Below, piece by piece: positions 16,310 through 26,305 of a stretch of 64,000 nt of DNA. The notes beneath the pieces were generated by a model. It was given only the letters and a program-made list of their open reading frames with translations, was not told where the DNA came from and did no database searches. Numbering within the stretch: the stretch's first letter is position 1; each line of letters opens with the position of its first letter. Both the position numbers and the translations under genes were made by a program. The DNA is from Saccharicrinis aurantiacus (GTDB lineage Bacteria > Bacteroidota > Bacteroidia > Bacteroidales > Marinilabiliaceae): contig NZ_LYBV02000032.1 of the NCBI RefSeq assembly GCF_001660705.2, positions 107,050-171,049 on the forward strand. Direction: 5' to 3'.

Positions 16310-19120
16310 TTATTTAGCACACCACTTTAAAATCATTCTATTAATTTCTTCGCGTTGTGCTGGCTTCACAATAAAATCATCCACTCCTACATTAAAAGCT
16401 TCGTCTTTTATTGAAGAATCATTATTTGCAGTCATAGCTATAATAGGGCAAGTTGAATTTAATTTCTTGACTTCTACAGTAGCCTCAAATCCATTTAATT
16501 CAGGCATCTGAAGATCCATAAATATAATATCATAACTACACTCTGTGAACATTTTAATCACATCATTTCCATTATTAGCGATGTCAATTGTATACCCCAA
16601 TTTACTAAACAGATTACTTGCTACTTTTTGATTGAAAAGATTATCCTCTGCTACTAAAATTTTTAAATCATGAGGAACAACCTTACCAACCATACTCGAT
16701 GTGTCTCTAATACTTGTGAAATATCGCAATAAGAAACTTTTAAGAATATCAATCTTTATAGGCTTACGGAGGTAAATATCAGCTCCTAATCGTTTACCAA
16801 TATTGGTGTTCATTTTTTGATAGTCTGAGCTTTGAAGAACAATTAGGTACTGCGTATGAAGGTTATAATTATAAAGTTCCTGCAAGAAATCAATTCCATT
16901 AAAATCAGGACGTTGGTCTACTATAATTGCATGATATTTTTTAGTGTCTCGAAGAGAAACAATTGTTTCTTGAGATGGCGACATTATCGTGTATTTTATA
17001 CCTAGAGCCATCATGTTTTTTGCAATTGCCTGCACCTGCAATAGATCATCACTTATTACAAGAACATTAATCTGAGTCCATGCAAATATATATGAGAAAT
17101 CTAGATTCTTTCTTTTTCTCATACTTAACAGCGGCAGTGTGAAACAGAAATCTGAGCCTGGATATTCTTCATTCGTTGATATTGAAGATGGACTTACAGC
17201 CCATATTTCACCACCCATCAATTGTACTAAATTCTTAGATATTGAAGTTCCTAAACCTGTCCCCCCAAATTTTCGAGTAGTACTTTCATCTTCTTGAGAA
17301 AAAGATTGAAAGATAGTTTGAAGTTTATCTTTATTTATGCCAATACCTGTATCACTAACCGTAAACTTAAGAACAGAATTACCATTTAAAGCTTTTACTT
17401 TCTCAACCTTTAATCGTACCTCTCCGTGGGCTGTAAATTTAATTGCGTTTCCGATAATATTAATTAGTACCTGTTTAATCCTTAGCGGATCACCCAAGTA
17501 ATCTTCTGGAATATCCCCGTCTGATTCCCAGCTTAATTTTAAATTACGCTCTTTAACTTGCACCTCGAAATCGCCAATTATATGCTGAATTTCTTTATTT
17601 AGATTCATCGGAATAGCCTCTACCTCAAGCTTTCCTGATTCAATTTTAGAGAAATCGAGTATATCGTTAATTAAGGCCAACAAAGTATCTGCCGATCGCT
17701 TTACTATGCCCAACATATCGCGCTCAGCATCCGGGAGGTTATTTGACAGCAGCATCACATCAGTCATCCCTATAATACCATTTAATGGCGTACGTAGTTC
17801 ATGACTAACATTAGCAATAAAAGTAGTTTTTGCAAGATGAGCCTTCCCACTTGGTTCAACTATCTTCTCAAATGGTGTTGACTCTATAAATACTTCAATA
17901 GTATATTGCTCGTCCTGCAGAAAGAAAGGAACTGTTTCATTTAAAAGGATCTGCTGATTTCCTTGTCCATTATCAAGAACATACTTACTTGATGTTTTAG
18001 TGATATCAATATGTTGAACTACTTTCTTTTTCTCAAATATTACGTGATAATTAACTGTAGAATTAAGCAACAAATCCTCGTCTTCATAATCAAATAGGTT
18101 AAGAGCAGCTCTATTAACCTGTTTAATTCGCTTATTACTATCTAGCATTACAACCCCAACAGGCAAATAATGCAAAACTTTTTGTAAAGCTTCCTCTGAT
18201 TGATTTAATCGAATTGCATTTACTTTGTTTTTACTTACTACACGTAAGAAGAACAAAACGATCAACATAATAATCACAAAGGTAATAAGAGCAATAATTG
18301 CAAAATTCATTAAAATTGAATCTGTTATTGGCTTAACTCTTAATGAAAACGCCAAAATAACAGGGCTACCAGATATCTTAATTACCTCAAATGAAGTTAG
18401 TACTCTCTCCCTGAGTCCATTATAATGCATTGTATGAATTATAGCGGTATCTCCCATTAATACAGAAGCATATAAATTTTCTTTCTTTTTACTCGCTAAA
18501 CTTAAACCTTCCAGAGTAGAGAATATTACATTATTATTATGATCTAAGATCCATTCTACTTGATGACCTCTTATACTGAAATTATGAAAAAGATCTTTAT
18601 AAAACCGCTCCGCATTAATACTAAAACTGACATAACCATAAATATAGCTATCAGCATACAATGGCTGTTTATATTCAATTGTGTTATTTTTAATATTCAG
18701 ATTAACTGTTTCTTTGAAATATTCCTGGCGATTCTGCTCACTATATTTGGATACAAACACGCCATTATTCATTCTACTAAGCGTATAGCAATGACCTTTT
18801 GTATCGCTCACAGTAAGCTCTTTCAGCACATCACCGTATCTATTGTATAGTAATTGCGTACGCTCTTGTACAATTGTATTTTCAGCAATCGTATTAAACT
18901 CAAATAAAGCATTAAGCTCCTTTTCGTTTAATAAAAGAAGAATATTGGTTTTGGTTTCCTTGAAGAATTTCTGATGATTTTCCTTGCAAGTTCGTATTTC
19001 TTTGGTAAGTACTTCTTGGTGAATATTTAATTGCCAATTATAGGTATCGTAATAATAATAAATATTAGATGCAATTAAAAAAACTACACTTGCTATTACT
19101 ATTCCAATGGCTTTATTCAT
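16310..19120 (-). CDS. hybrid sensor histidine kinase with two receiver domains
   Basis: 936 residues. A membrane segment (about 5-23), an extracytoplasmic sensor of about 240 residues and a second membrane segment (about 269-294) come first. A PAS-like domain (about 310-420) follows, then HisKA with FIANVSHELRTPLNGIIGM (His440). HATPase_c has NIIGNAIKFT, SDTGIGI and GGTGLGTSIS. Two receiver domains complete it: the first is divergent but keeps an Asp in AIIVDQRPDFNG and Lys in YLRKPIKI; the second is canonical (VAEDNLFNQ, IIFMDLQMPELNG, FIVKPAQ). No HPt domain is seen, so phosphate may go to a separate HPt protein. The target is unknown. Confidence 0.93.
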   Translation of the reverse strand: MNKAIGIVIASVVFLIASNIYYYYDTYNWQLNIHQEVLTKEIRTCKENHQKFFKETKTNILLLLNEKELNALFEFNTIAENTIVQERTQLLYNRYGDVLKELTVSDTKGHCYTLSRMNNGVFVSKYSEQNRQEYFKETVNLNIKNNTIEYKQPLYADSYIYGYVSFSINAERFYKDLFHNFSIRGHQVEWILDHNNNVIFSTLEGLSLASKKKENLYASVLMGDTAIIHTMHYNGLRERVLTSFEVIKISGSPVILAFSLRVKPITDSILMNFAIIALITFVIIMLIVLFFLRVVSKNKVNAIRLNQSEEALQKVLHYLPVGVVMLDSNKRIKQVNRAALNLFDYEDEDLLLNSTVNYHVIFEKKKVVQHIDITKTSSKYVLDNGQGNQQILLNETVPFFLQDEQYTIEVFIESTPFEKIVEPSGKAHLAKTTFIANVSHELRTPLNGIIGMTDVMLLSNNLPDAERDMLGIVKRSADTLLALINDILDFSKIESGKLEVEAIPMNLNKEIQHIIGDFEVQVKERNLKLSWESDGDIPEDYLGDPLRIKQVLINIIGNAIKFTAHGEVRLKVEKVKALNGNSVLKFTVSDTGIGINKDKLQTIFQSFSQEDESTTRKFGGTGLGTSISKNLVQLMGGEIWAVSPSSISTNEEYPGSDFCFTLPLLSMRKRKNLDFSYIFAWTQINVLVISDDLLQVQAIAKNMMALGIKYTIMSPSQETIVSLRDTKKYHAIIVDQRPDFNGIDFLQELYNYNLHTQYLIVLQSSDYQKMNTNIGKRLGADIYLRKPIKIDILKSFLLRYFTSIRDTSSMVGKVVPHDLKILVAEDNLFNQKVASNLFSKLGYTIDIANNGNDVIKMFTECSYDIIFMDLQMPELNGFEATVEVKKLNSTCPIIAMTANNDSSIKDEAFNVGVDDFIVKPAQREEINRMILKWCAK

Positions 19121-19195
19121 ATTGTTTTAGATAAACTAGGCGCAATAATTCTTGCAGGTTCATAACTTGTAATGCGTTAATATCTTGTTTAGGTT

Positions 19196-20122
19196 TTAGC
19201 GATATTTCTCCTCGTTCGATTCGAATATACTTAAATAACTTTGATATCTGGTAAGGGCTATTTCACCAACTTCCACTGCATTTTTTACAGCACATCCAGG
19301 TTCATGAATATGAGTACAATTACCAAACTGGCAATACTCCGACACTTTAAAAATCTCAACGAAATAATGGTGTAACTCTTCTTTTTCAATATCAATTAAA
19401 CCATAACCTCTGATACCGGGAGTGTCAATTATGTATCCTCCAAAATGAAGCTCATGCATCTCGGCAAAAGTAGTAGTGTGTCTTCCACTTTGATGAACAT
19501 CTGATATTTCGGCTACCTTCAAATTTAAACCTGGTTGAATCCGATTTACTAAGGTAGATTTGCCTACACCTGAATGGCCTGCAATAACACTAACTTTATC
19601 TTTTAATAAATTAGTTACTACACTTAAATCCTCATCTTTTTTAGCAGATATCGCATAGGTTTCGTATCCTATATTTTCGTACATTTCTCTACAGTCATCA
19701 ACCAATTGAAGATGCGCATCATCATAACGATCTACCTTGTTGAAAACTATCCTAACCGGAATACGATAAGCCTCTGCTGATGCCAAAAAACGATCAACAA
19801 AAACATTTGTGGTTATAGGATAATTAACAGTTACGAGTAGTACAGCCTGATCAATATTTGCTGCAATAATATGTGTTTGTTTGGATAATTTTGAAGCCTT
19901 TCTGATAATATAGTTTTTTCGTTCTTCAATTTCAGCAATAACACCAACGTCGTTAGCCTCATCCCATGAGAAATTTACCACATCACCAACACTTACCGGA
20001 TTTGTACTTTTGATATCTTTCATACGAAATTTACCTTTTATGGTACAATTTACCATTTCACCTTCGGTAGATTTAACAATATACCGGCTCCCTGTTGACT
20101 TAAAAACTATCCCTTTTTTCAA
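19196..20122 (-). CDS. rsgA: ribosome small subunit-dependent GTPase A
   Basis: 308 residues. The circularly permuted GTPase acts in late 30S maturation. After the OB-fold, motifs appear in permuted order: G4 NKVD, then G1 GHSGVGKSTL, then G3 DTPGIRGYG. The zinc knuckle is YCQFGNCTHIHEPGC. Translation starts at TTG (20122); no better in-frame ATG lies before the OB-fold. It stands alone between the hybrid kinase and a divergent efflux operon. Confidence 0.95.
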   Translation of the reverse strand: MKKGIVFKSTGSRYIVKSTEGEMVNCTIKGKFRMKDIKSTNPVSVGDVVNFSWDEANDVGVIAEIEERKNYIIRKASKLSKQTHIIAANIDQAVLLVTVNYPITTNVFVDRFLASAEAYRIPVRIVFNKVDRYDDAHLQLVDDCREMYENIGYETYAISAKKDEDLSVVTNLLKDKVSVIAGHSGVGKSTLVNRIQPGLNLKVAEISDVHQSGRHTTTFAEMHELHFGGYIIDTPGIRGYGLIDIEKEELHHYFVEIFKVSEYCQFGNCTHIHEPGCAVKNAVEVGEIALTRYQSYLSIFESNEEKYR

Positions 20123-20435
20123 TTTAATATGGTTGAATTTATAATGATAAGAATATAATCCGACTAGTGCATCTTACAACGCTAAAAATATATTTTGTAA
20201 AACAAACACTTCACAAAGATAGCAATCATGTGTTAATACTAAATTAATTAGGCATTGATAATACGTAATAAATGTACTAATTTATAGAAAAACTTTTTTT
20301 TGGATAAAAGTCATTTCTATCTGTAACTATTTTAAGTATTGATGCGTCACACTATAAAATACTCTAATCTTGACTTAAAAAACACTTGATTTGATTATTT
20401 CTACTTATACCATAACAACATAAATCTATATAATT
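20123..20435. other. 313-bp intergenic region between divergent rsgA and the efflux operon
   Basis: No gene is seen. A minus-strand TATCTTTG (20221-20214) could serve as the rsgA -7 box. No clear TAnnTTTG box was found for the efflux operon, and no strong hairpin or operator was found. Confidence 0.4.
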
Positions 20436-21152
20436 GTGAGTAATAGTATAATAAAGGTCAACTCTCTTCATAAATCTTACACAACAGGTGCTAATTCTTT
20501 ACATGTATTAAAAGGTATTGATGTAGATATACTTGAAGGCGAAATGGTTTCAATAATGGGCTCCTCAGGTTCAGGCAAATCTACTATGCTTAATATATTG
20601 GGCATTTTAGATAATTACGATCGAGGAGAATATTACTTAAATAACATTCTGATTCAGAATATGAACGAAAGGAAGGCTGCTGCTTTCCGAAACAAATATT
20701 TAGGTTTTATTTTCCAATCCTTCAATCTTATTTCTTTTAAAAATGCCATGGAAAACGTGGCCCTACCTCTGTATTATCAAGGTGTAAGCAGAAAGAAAAG
20801 AAACCAAATTGCGTTAGATTATTTAGAAAGATTAGGACTTAAAGACTGGGCTGAACACTTACCTAACGAATTATCAGGAGGACAAAAGCAAAGAGTTGCC
20901 ATTGCTAGATCACTTATCTCGAAACCTAAGGTGATATTAGCCGATGAGCCTACTGGAGCTCTCGATACACAAACCTCTTATGAGGTTATGGAGATTTTAA
21001 AAGAAGTAAATGACTCGGGTATAACTGTAATTATTGTTACACACGAAAATGATATTGCTGAGAAAACAGGTAGAATTATTAGACTAAAAGATGGATTAAT
21101 AGAATCTAACACCTCCAATATTATTCAACCAGTAATCAACTCAGTAAATTAA
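20436..21152 (+). CDS. ABC transporter ATP-binding protein, MacB/LolD type
   Basis: 238 residues, GTG start. Walker A is MGSSGSGKST (about 41-50), the Q-loop lies in IFQSFNLISF, the signature is LSGGQKQRVAIARSL, and Walker B is VILADEPTGALD, all complete. It powers the two FtsX-type permeases encoded immediately downstream (first permease 8 bp away). With the adaptor and TolC-type channel it forms a tripartite MacAB-TolC-like exporter for an unknown substrate. Confidence 0.95.
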   Translation: MSNSIIKVNSLHKSYTTGANSLHVLKGIDVDILEGEMVSIMGSSGSGKSTMLNILGILDNYDRGEYYLNNILIQNMNERKAAAFRNKYLGFIFQSFNLISFKNAMENVALPLYYQGVSRKKRNQIALDYLERLGLKDWAEHLPNELSGGQKQRVAIARSLISKPKVILADEPTGALDTQTSYEVMEILKEVNDSGITVIIVTHENDIAEKTGRIIRLKDGLIESNTSNIIQPVINSVN

Positions 21153-21159
21153 CACCCTT

Positions 21160-22401
21160 ATGATCGACTATATTCAGGAGATTCTATCTACTTTAAAGCA
21201 AAATAAACTTAGGGCAATAATGACAGGCTTCAGTGTTGCTTGGGGAATTTTTATGCTCATTTTGCTATTAGGTTCTGGTAAAGGACTACAAAATGGTATG
21301 GAAAATAATTTTAGAGGGACTTCTAAAAATGCCCTTTGGATTTGGAGTAGAAGAACACAAGTAGCCCACGATGGACTAAAAGCAGGCAGACGCATTCAGT
21401 TCACTGATCAAGACGTTGAAGCTTTAAAACTCCACTTTGATAAAAATATAGACAATATTTCTGGTAGATTCTATATAAATGGGCAAGCTAGAATTACTTA
21501 CAATAATGAATTTGGCACTTTCAATACTGAAGGAGTTATGCCCGAGTTTAAAGAAATTCAGATTGTAGACCTTGAAGAAGGCAGATATGTGAATAAAATT
21601 GATATTGAAGAGTACCGTAAGGTGATTATAATATCTACTCCTATAAAAAATGCACTTTTTAAAGATGAAAGTCCAATCGGTAAGTATCTGCGTGTTAATA
21701 ACGTACCATTTATGGTAGTAGGTACTTTTACAGACCCTCAGGATAAAGAAAGAAAGAGGGCTTACCTCCCACTCACCACAGCACAAAGAGTATTTAACGG
21801 AAGTAATAAGCTTGGTGAAATGGCCATTGCTACCAATGCAACTACTGTAGAAGAAAATAAGCGGATAGAAGAAGAGGTTAGGTTACTATTAGGTAAACGC
21901 CACAGGGTGGCACCGGAAGATAAACAAGCCTTAGGTATTTGGAACACACTTGAACACTTTAAACAATCTCAAGGCATTTTTGCTGGCATAAGGATGTTTG
22001 TTTGGATAATTGGTATTATGACCATTATAGCAGGTATTGTGGGAGTAAGCAACATTATGATTATAATGGTTAAAGAACGCACCAAAGAAATTGGCATTAG
22101 AAAAGCCATAGGTGCTACACCATTCTCTATTATTCGCTTGGTACTTTCCGAGTCTGTTTTTATTACGGCTCTTTCAGGATTCTTCGGTTTAGTGGCTGGA
22201 ATGGGAATCTTGTCATTGGTATCAACTGCACTTCTACAAGCTGGTGGCGATGTCGAAAGAACTTTTTGGAATCCATCAGCTAGCCTTGGAGTCGCGTTAT
22301 GGGCATTACTTATACTCATTACTGCTGGATTAATTGCAGGATACATCCCTGCAAAGAGAGCTGCTTCCATTAGACCAATTGAGGCTTTACATGTTGATTA
22401 A
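21160..22401 (+). CDS. MacB-type ABC transporter permease
   Basis: 413 residues with the four-helix MacB/FtsX layout: one N-terminal membrane segment (GFSVAWGIFMLILLLGSG), a large periplasmic MacB_PCD domain, then three C-terminal segments with KERTKEIGIRKAIGATPFSI, the coupling motif of this family, and the terminal PAKRAASIRPIEAL. It is paralogous to the next gene, with which it should form the heterodimeric membrane part. Confidence 0.94.
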   Translation: MIDYIQEILSTLKQNKLRAIMTGFSVAWGIFMLILLLGSGKGLQNGMENNFRGTSKNALWIWSRRTQVAHDGLKAGRRIQFTDQDVEALKLHFDKNIDNISGRFYINGQARITYNNEFGTFNTEGVMPEFKEIQIVDLEEGRYVNKIDIEEYRKVIIISTPIKNALFKDESPIGKYLRVNNVPFMVVGTFTDPQDKERKRAYLPLTTAQRVFNGSNKLGEMAIATNATTVEENKRIEEEVRLLLGKRHRVAPEDKQALGIWNTLEHFKQSQGIFAGIRMFVWIIGIMTIIAGIVGVSNIMIIMVKERTKEIGIRKAIGATPFSIIRLVLSESVFITALSGFFGLVAGMGILSLVSTALLQAGGDVERTFWNPSASLGVALWALLILITAGLIAGYIPAKRAASIRPIEALHVD

Positions 22402-22421
22402 CTTAAACTAAAATTATCCTA

Positions 22422-23702
22422 ATGTTTGACAGAGATAGGTGGCAAGAAATAATAAATGCCATAAAAACTAATAAGCTAAGAAGTGCCCTTACCGCTTTTG
22501 GTGTATTCTGGGCAATATTTATGCTCATTGTAATGACAGGTTCTGGCAATGGTTTAAAAAATGGCATCACCGAAGGTTTTAAAGACTTTGCCACCAACAG
22601 TGGCTTTATGTGGGCTAACACTACTACAAAAGCACATGAAGGTTATAAGCGAGACCGTAATTGGCAAATCAACAACAAAGACATTGAAGAAATTAAGGAT
22701 CAAGTTGCCGGAATTGATGTAATCTCACCAAGATTAAATGGTTGGAATTTGAGAAATGGTGAAAACATTGTTAGAGGCGAAAGATCTGCAGCATTCAATG
22801 TAATGGGCGATTATCCATCTTATAGAAAAATAGATCCTTGTACAATGGTGTGGGGAAGATATATCAACGATGAAGATATTCTTCACAAACGAAAAGTGTG
22901 CATCATAGGTGAAAAGGTTTATGAAATAATGTTTGATGAAGACGAGGACCCTGTAGGCACTTACGTTAGGGTTAATGGGGTTTATTTTATGGTAGTTGGT
23001 GTATTTAGATCTAACAACCCGAATATTAACATCGGCAGTAACAAAAAGGAAACCGTTTATCTTCCTTTTACATCAATGCAGCAAACTTTTAACTATGGAG
23101 ATCAAGTTCACTTTTTTGGTATTACTGCCCAAAAAGGAACTAAGATTAGTAAGGTAATCGACTCAATTAAACCTATTTTACAAAAAAATCATAAAATAGC
23201 CCCAAAAGATGATGAAGCCATTGGGCAGGTCGATCTTGAAAATGAAATAAAAGGTATGTTCTACATGTTCTTAGGTATCGATATCTTAATATGGGTAGTT
23301 GGTATTGGTACTTTGATAGCTGGTGCAATTGGAATTAGCAACATTATGCTTATTGTAATTAAAGAAAGAACTAAGGAAATTGGTATTCAGAGAGCGATTG
23401 GTGCAAGACCAAAAATTATTATAGGACAAATTTTAATGGAATCAGTATTTCTAACAACAATTGCTGGCTTCCTAGGCCTCGCATTCGGAACTATTGTTCT
23501 TTATCTTGTAGATATGGCAGTAGACACATCAATAGCTAATGCTGGACCTGATGACCAAACATTTTTTATGAATCCTGAAATTGGCTTACCCATTGCAATA
23601 TCAGCATTACTAATGTTGATTACTGTTGGTTTCATAGCCGGACTAGTTCCTGCTTTAAATGCTGTGAAGATAAAACCAATTGATGCATTACGACACGAAT
23701 AA
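22422..23702 (+). CDS. MacB-type ABC transporter permease, second subunit
   Basis: 426 residues, same architecture as the preceding permease, which it follows by 20 bp: N-terminal segment AFGVFWAIFMLIVMTGSG, periplasmic domain, and the conserved KERTKEIGIQRAIGARPKII before the last two membrane helices, ending ALNAVKIKPIDALRHE. The two permeases share the family motifs but differ clearly in the periplasmic part, fitting a heterodimer rather than a recent duplication. Confidence 0.94.
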   Translation: MFDRDRWQEIINAIKTNKLRSALTAFGVFWAIFMLIVMTGSGNGLKNGITEGFKDFATNSGFMWANTTTKAHEGYKRDRNWQINNKDIEEIKDQVAGIDVISPRLNGWNLRNGENIVRGERSAAFNVMGDYPSYRKIDPCTMVWGRYINDEDILHKRKVCIIGEKVYEIMFDEDEDPVGTYVRVNGVYFMVVGVFRSNNPNINIGSNKKETVYLPFTSMQQTFNYGDQVHFFGITAQKGTKISKVIDSIKPILQKNHKIAPKDDEAIGQVDLENEIKGMFYMFLGIDILIWVVGIGTLIAGAIGISNIMLIVIKERTKEIGIQRAIGARPKIIIGQILMESVFLTTIAGFLGLAFGTIVLYLVDMAVDTSIANAGPDDQTFFMNPEIGLPIAISALLMLITVGFIAGLVPALNAVKIKPIDALRHE

Positions 23703-23774
23703 AAACAAATAAACAAAACAATAACCTTCAATACATTACAAATAACTCTAGGTATTGAACTAATAATAGTGAAA

Positions 23775-24857
23775 ATGAAAAAAGCTTTTAAAATTTTAGG
23801 TGGTCTATTAATATTAGCCATTTTTGGATGGGTAGTGTATTACTTATATAACCAAACAAAAAAAGATCCAATAGTTTACGAAACTGAAGCGGCTGGATTG
23901 GATAACGTTATTATGAAAACTGTTGCCACAGGCTCCGTTGTTCCAAGACAAGAAATTGAAATTAAACCTCAGGAATCTGGAATTATTACTGATATATATG
24001 TTGAACCAGGTGATGAAGTTAAAAAAGGCGACTTAATAGCAAAAATACAAATCATACCAGAAATGGTTCAAGTTAACAACGCTGAAACACAACTTAAAAA
24101 AGCGAAGATTAATTATAAGAATGCTGAAGTTGAATACAAGCGCAAGACAGAATTATACAACAACGGGGTTATTGCCCAATCTGAATTTTTAGATGAGCAA
24201 ACACGATATGAAAATGCCAAAGAAGATGTTGAGGCTGCTGACAACAATCTTCAGTTAATTAAAATGGGTGTTACCAAAAAAATGGGTAATCAAACAAACA
24301 CTATTATTAAAGCTACAATTGAAGGAATGGTGCTCGACGTACCTGTAAAAGTAGGGAATTCGGTTATAAAGAGTAATACGTTTAACGATGGAACAACAGT
24401 AGCTTTTTTAGCCGACATGAACGAAATGGTTTTTGAAGGCAAAGTGGATGAAACTGAGGTTGGTAAAATTGAAGAAGGAATGGATCTGTTACTTTCAATA
24501 GGAGCCATTGACAAAGAAAAATATCATGCCAATTTAGAGTTTATCGCCCCTAAAGGCGTTGAAGAAAATGGAGCTATTCAGTTTGAGATTAAAGCTGCAG
24601 TTAGTTTAAAAGAAGGCCAGTTTATTAGAGCCGGATACAGTGCTACTGCCGATATTGTTCTTGACAAAAGAGATAGTGTACTTGTGCTAAAGGAGAAACT
24701 TATCACATTTAGTAATGATTCTGCGTTTGTTGATGTTAAAACAGGAGAACAAGTATTTGAAAAGAAATTCATTGAAACAGGTCTGTCTGATGGTATCAAA
24801 ATAGAAATCCTTTCAGGTATCAACGAAGGTGATGAAATTAAGATCCCAAAAAGCTAA
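23775..24857 (+). CDS. periplasmic adaptor (HlyD/MacA family membrane fusion protein)
   Basis: About 360 residues. A single N-terminal anchor (FKILGGLLILAIFGWVVYYLY) is followed by the barrel-sandwich half-motif EIEIKPQESGIITDIYVEPG, an alpha-helical hairpin (about 100-160, with AQSEFLDEQTRYENAKEDV) and beta-barrel domains. It links the inner-membrane ABC pump to the TolC-type channel downstream. A GTG two codons earlier (23769) is an alternative start. Confidence 0.93.
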   Translation: MKKAFKILGGLLILAIFGWVVYYLYNQTKKDPIVYETEAAGLDNVIMKTVATGSVVPRQEIEIKPQESGIITDIYVEPGDEVKKGDLIAKIQIIPEMVQVNNAETQLKKAKINYKNAEVEYKRKTELYNNGVIAQSEFLDEQTRYENAKEDVEAADNNLQLIKMGVTKKMGNQTNTIIKATIEGMVLDVPVKVGNSVIKSNTFNDGTTVAFLADMNEMVFEGKVDETEVGKIEEGMDLLLSIGAIDKEKYHANLEFIAPKGVEENGAIQFEIKAAVSLKEGQFIRAGYSATADIVLDKRDSVLVLKEKLITFSNDSAFVDVKTGEQVFEKKFIETGLSDGIKIEILSGINEGDEIKIPKS

Positions 24858-24900
24858 TCACTAACCTAAATACATAATCTAGTATAAAGATATTTTCGCT

Positions 24901-26262
24901 ATGAATAAAATGAAAATACTCATTTCAATTATAATTACATTTACACTTTTTGGTTATTGCCCTGCTCAAGATAGTTTAGCAATTGATTCAAACACATGGA
25001 GCTTACAACGCTGCATTGAGCATTCATTTGAAAATAACCTTACGGTGAAACGCCAAATGCTCAATGTTGATGTTCAGAAAAATGAACTAAAGCAGAACAA
25101 ACTCAATAGGCTTCCTGATTTAAACGCAAGATTGAGTGGAGGCTACAACTTTGGTCTTACCTGGATTCAGCAAGAAGGACAAAACATTGATGCTAATAAC
25201 AGCTATGTGAGTCCTAGTTTAAGTAGTAACATCCCAATTTATCAGGGATTAGCCATTAATAACAGCATTAAAAAAAGTGAATATGACTTATTGAGCGCCA
25301 CAGAAACTACTAATAAAATTAAGAATGATATCTCTCTACAAATAACAGCTCAGTTTCTACAGATAATTTTAAATAAGGAATTATTAAACGTAGCTGAAAA
25401 GCAATATGAAACAACAGAACTACAAGTTGAAAGAACAAACAACCTTGTAAAAGCAGGAAGTGTTGCGAAAGGTAACTTACTTGAAATTAAATCGCAGGCT
25501 GCTAAAGAAGCGCTTGTTGTAACTCAACAAAAGAACGAACTTACCATATCATTACTCACATTAGCTCAGTTATTAGACATTGAGCGACCTGTTAATTTTG
25601 ACATAACAACTCCTGATATGCCTGAAATGGCAACTGAGTTTGCAGAACAACTGCCCAATATTATTTACGACAGAGCTGTTGAGAATATGCCTGAAATTAA
25701 AAGTGCAGAATACTCAGTTACAAGTACCGAGTATGATTTGAAAATTACAAAAGGGGGACTACAGCCTACGCTTGGAGTTGGCATGGGAATGGATTCTCGC
25801 GCTTCTTGGCTTCTTGACGATCCTAATAATGTAAATCGCGACTTTCTTGATCAATTAGAAAGTTCGAGAAATATATACATTGGTGCGCAACTTAATATTC
25901 CCATATTTGGTCGTTTACAAACAAGAACGAACATTTCTAACGCTGAAATTAGAGTAATGGATGCTAAATATCAATTGCAGATACAAAAACTCACTCTAAT
26001 TAAGGAAATACAACAAGCTTATGTGGATGCTCTTGCATCGTACAATAAATATTTATCGAGTTTAGAAGCTGTTGAATCATTTAAAGAATCGTTTAAATAT
26101 ACAGAACAAAGGTTTAATGTAGGAATGGTAAACTCGGTAGATTACAATGTTGCAAAAACAGACTATACTCGAGCCCAATCTAATTTATTGCAATCTAAAT
26201 ACGAATACGTATTACGAACAAAAATCTTAGATTTTTATAACGGTATCCCAATAGAACTATAA
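24901..26262 (+). CDS. TolC family outer membrane efflux protein
   Basis: 453 residues with a signal peptide (ILISIIITFTLFGYCPAQ) and the repeated helical pattern of outer membrane efflux proteins. WSLQRCIEHSFENNLTVK opens the first repeat, and the second ends with the typical QRFNVGMVNSVDYNVAKTDY. It is the exit duct of the tripartite exporter. It lies 43 bp after the adaptor gene and ends just before a long hairpin. Confidence 0.93.
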   Translation: MNKMKILISIIITFTLFGYCPAQDSLAIDSNTWSLQRCIEHSFENNLTVKRQMLNVDVQKNELKQNKLNRLPDLNARLSGGYNFGLTWIQQEGQNIDANNSYVSPSLSSNIPIYQGLAINNSIKKSEYDLLSATETTNKIKNDISLQITAQFLQIILNKELLNVAEKQYETTELQVERTNNLVKAGSVAKGNLLEIKSQAAKEALVVTQQKNELTISLLTLAQLLDIERPVNFDITTPDMPEMATEFAEQLPNIIYDRAVENMPEIKSAEYSVTSTEYDLKITKGGLQPTLGVGMGMDSRASWLLDDPNNVNRDFLDQLESSRNIYIGAQLNIPIFGRLQTRTNISNAEIRVMDAKYQLQIQKLTLIKEIQQAYVDALASYNKYLSSLEAVESFKESFKYTEQRFNVGMVNSVDYNVAKTDYTRAQSNLLQSKYEYVLRTKILDFYNGIPIEL

Positions 26263-26272
26263 TTGAAATTAA

Positions 26273-26305
26273 TTAGCTTGGCAGGATTAAATCCTGCCAA
26301 GCTAA
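26273..26305. terminator. hairpin between convergent tolC-like and araC-like genes
   Basis: The arms 26273-26288 and 26290-26305 are perfect complements (14-15 usable bp). The hairpin overlaps the stop codon of the AraC gene. There is no T-run on the plus side, so termination efficiency is uncertain. Confidence 0.6.

Noticed and set aside
20436..26262. Efflux operon as a bacteriocin or antibiotic biosynthesis cluster
   Set aside because: All five genes are explained by a MacAB-TolC-type exporter; no biosynthetic or precursor genes are present.
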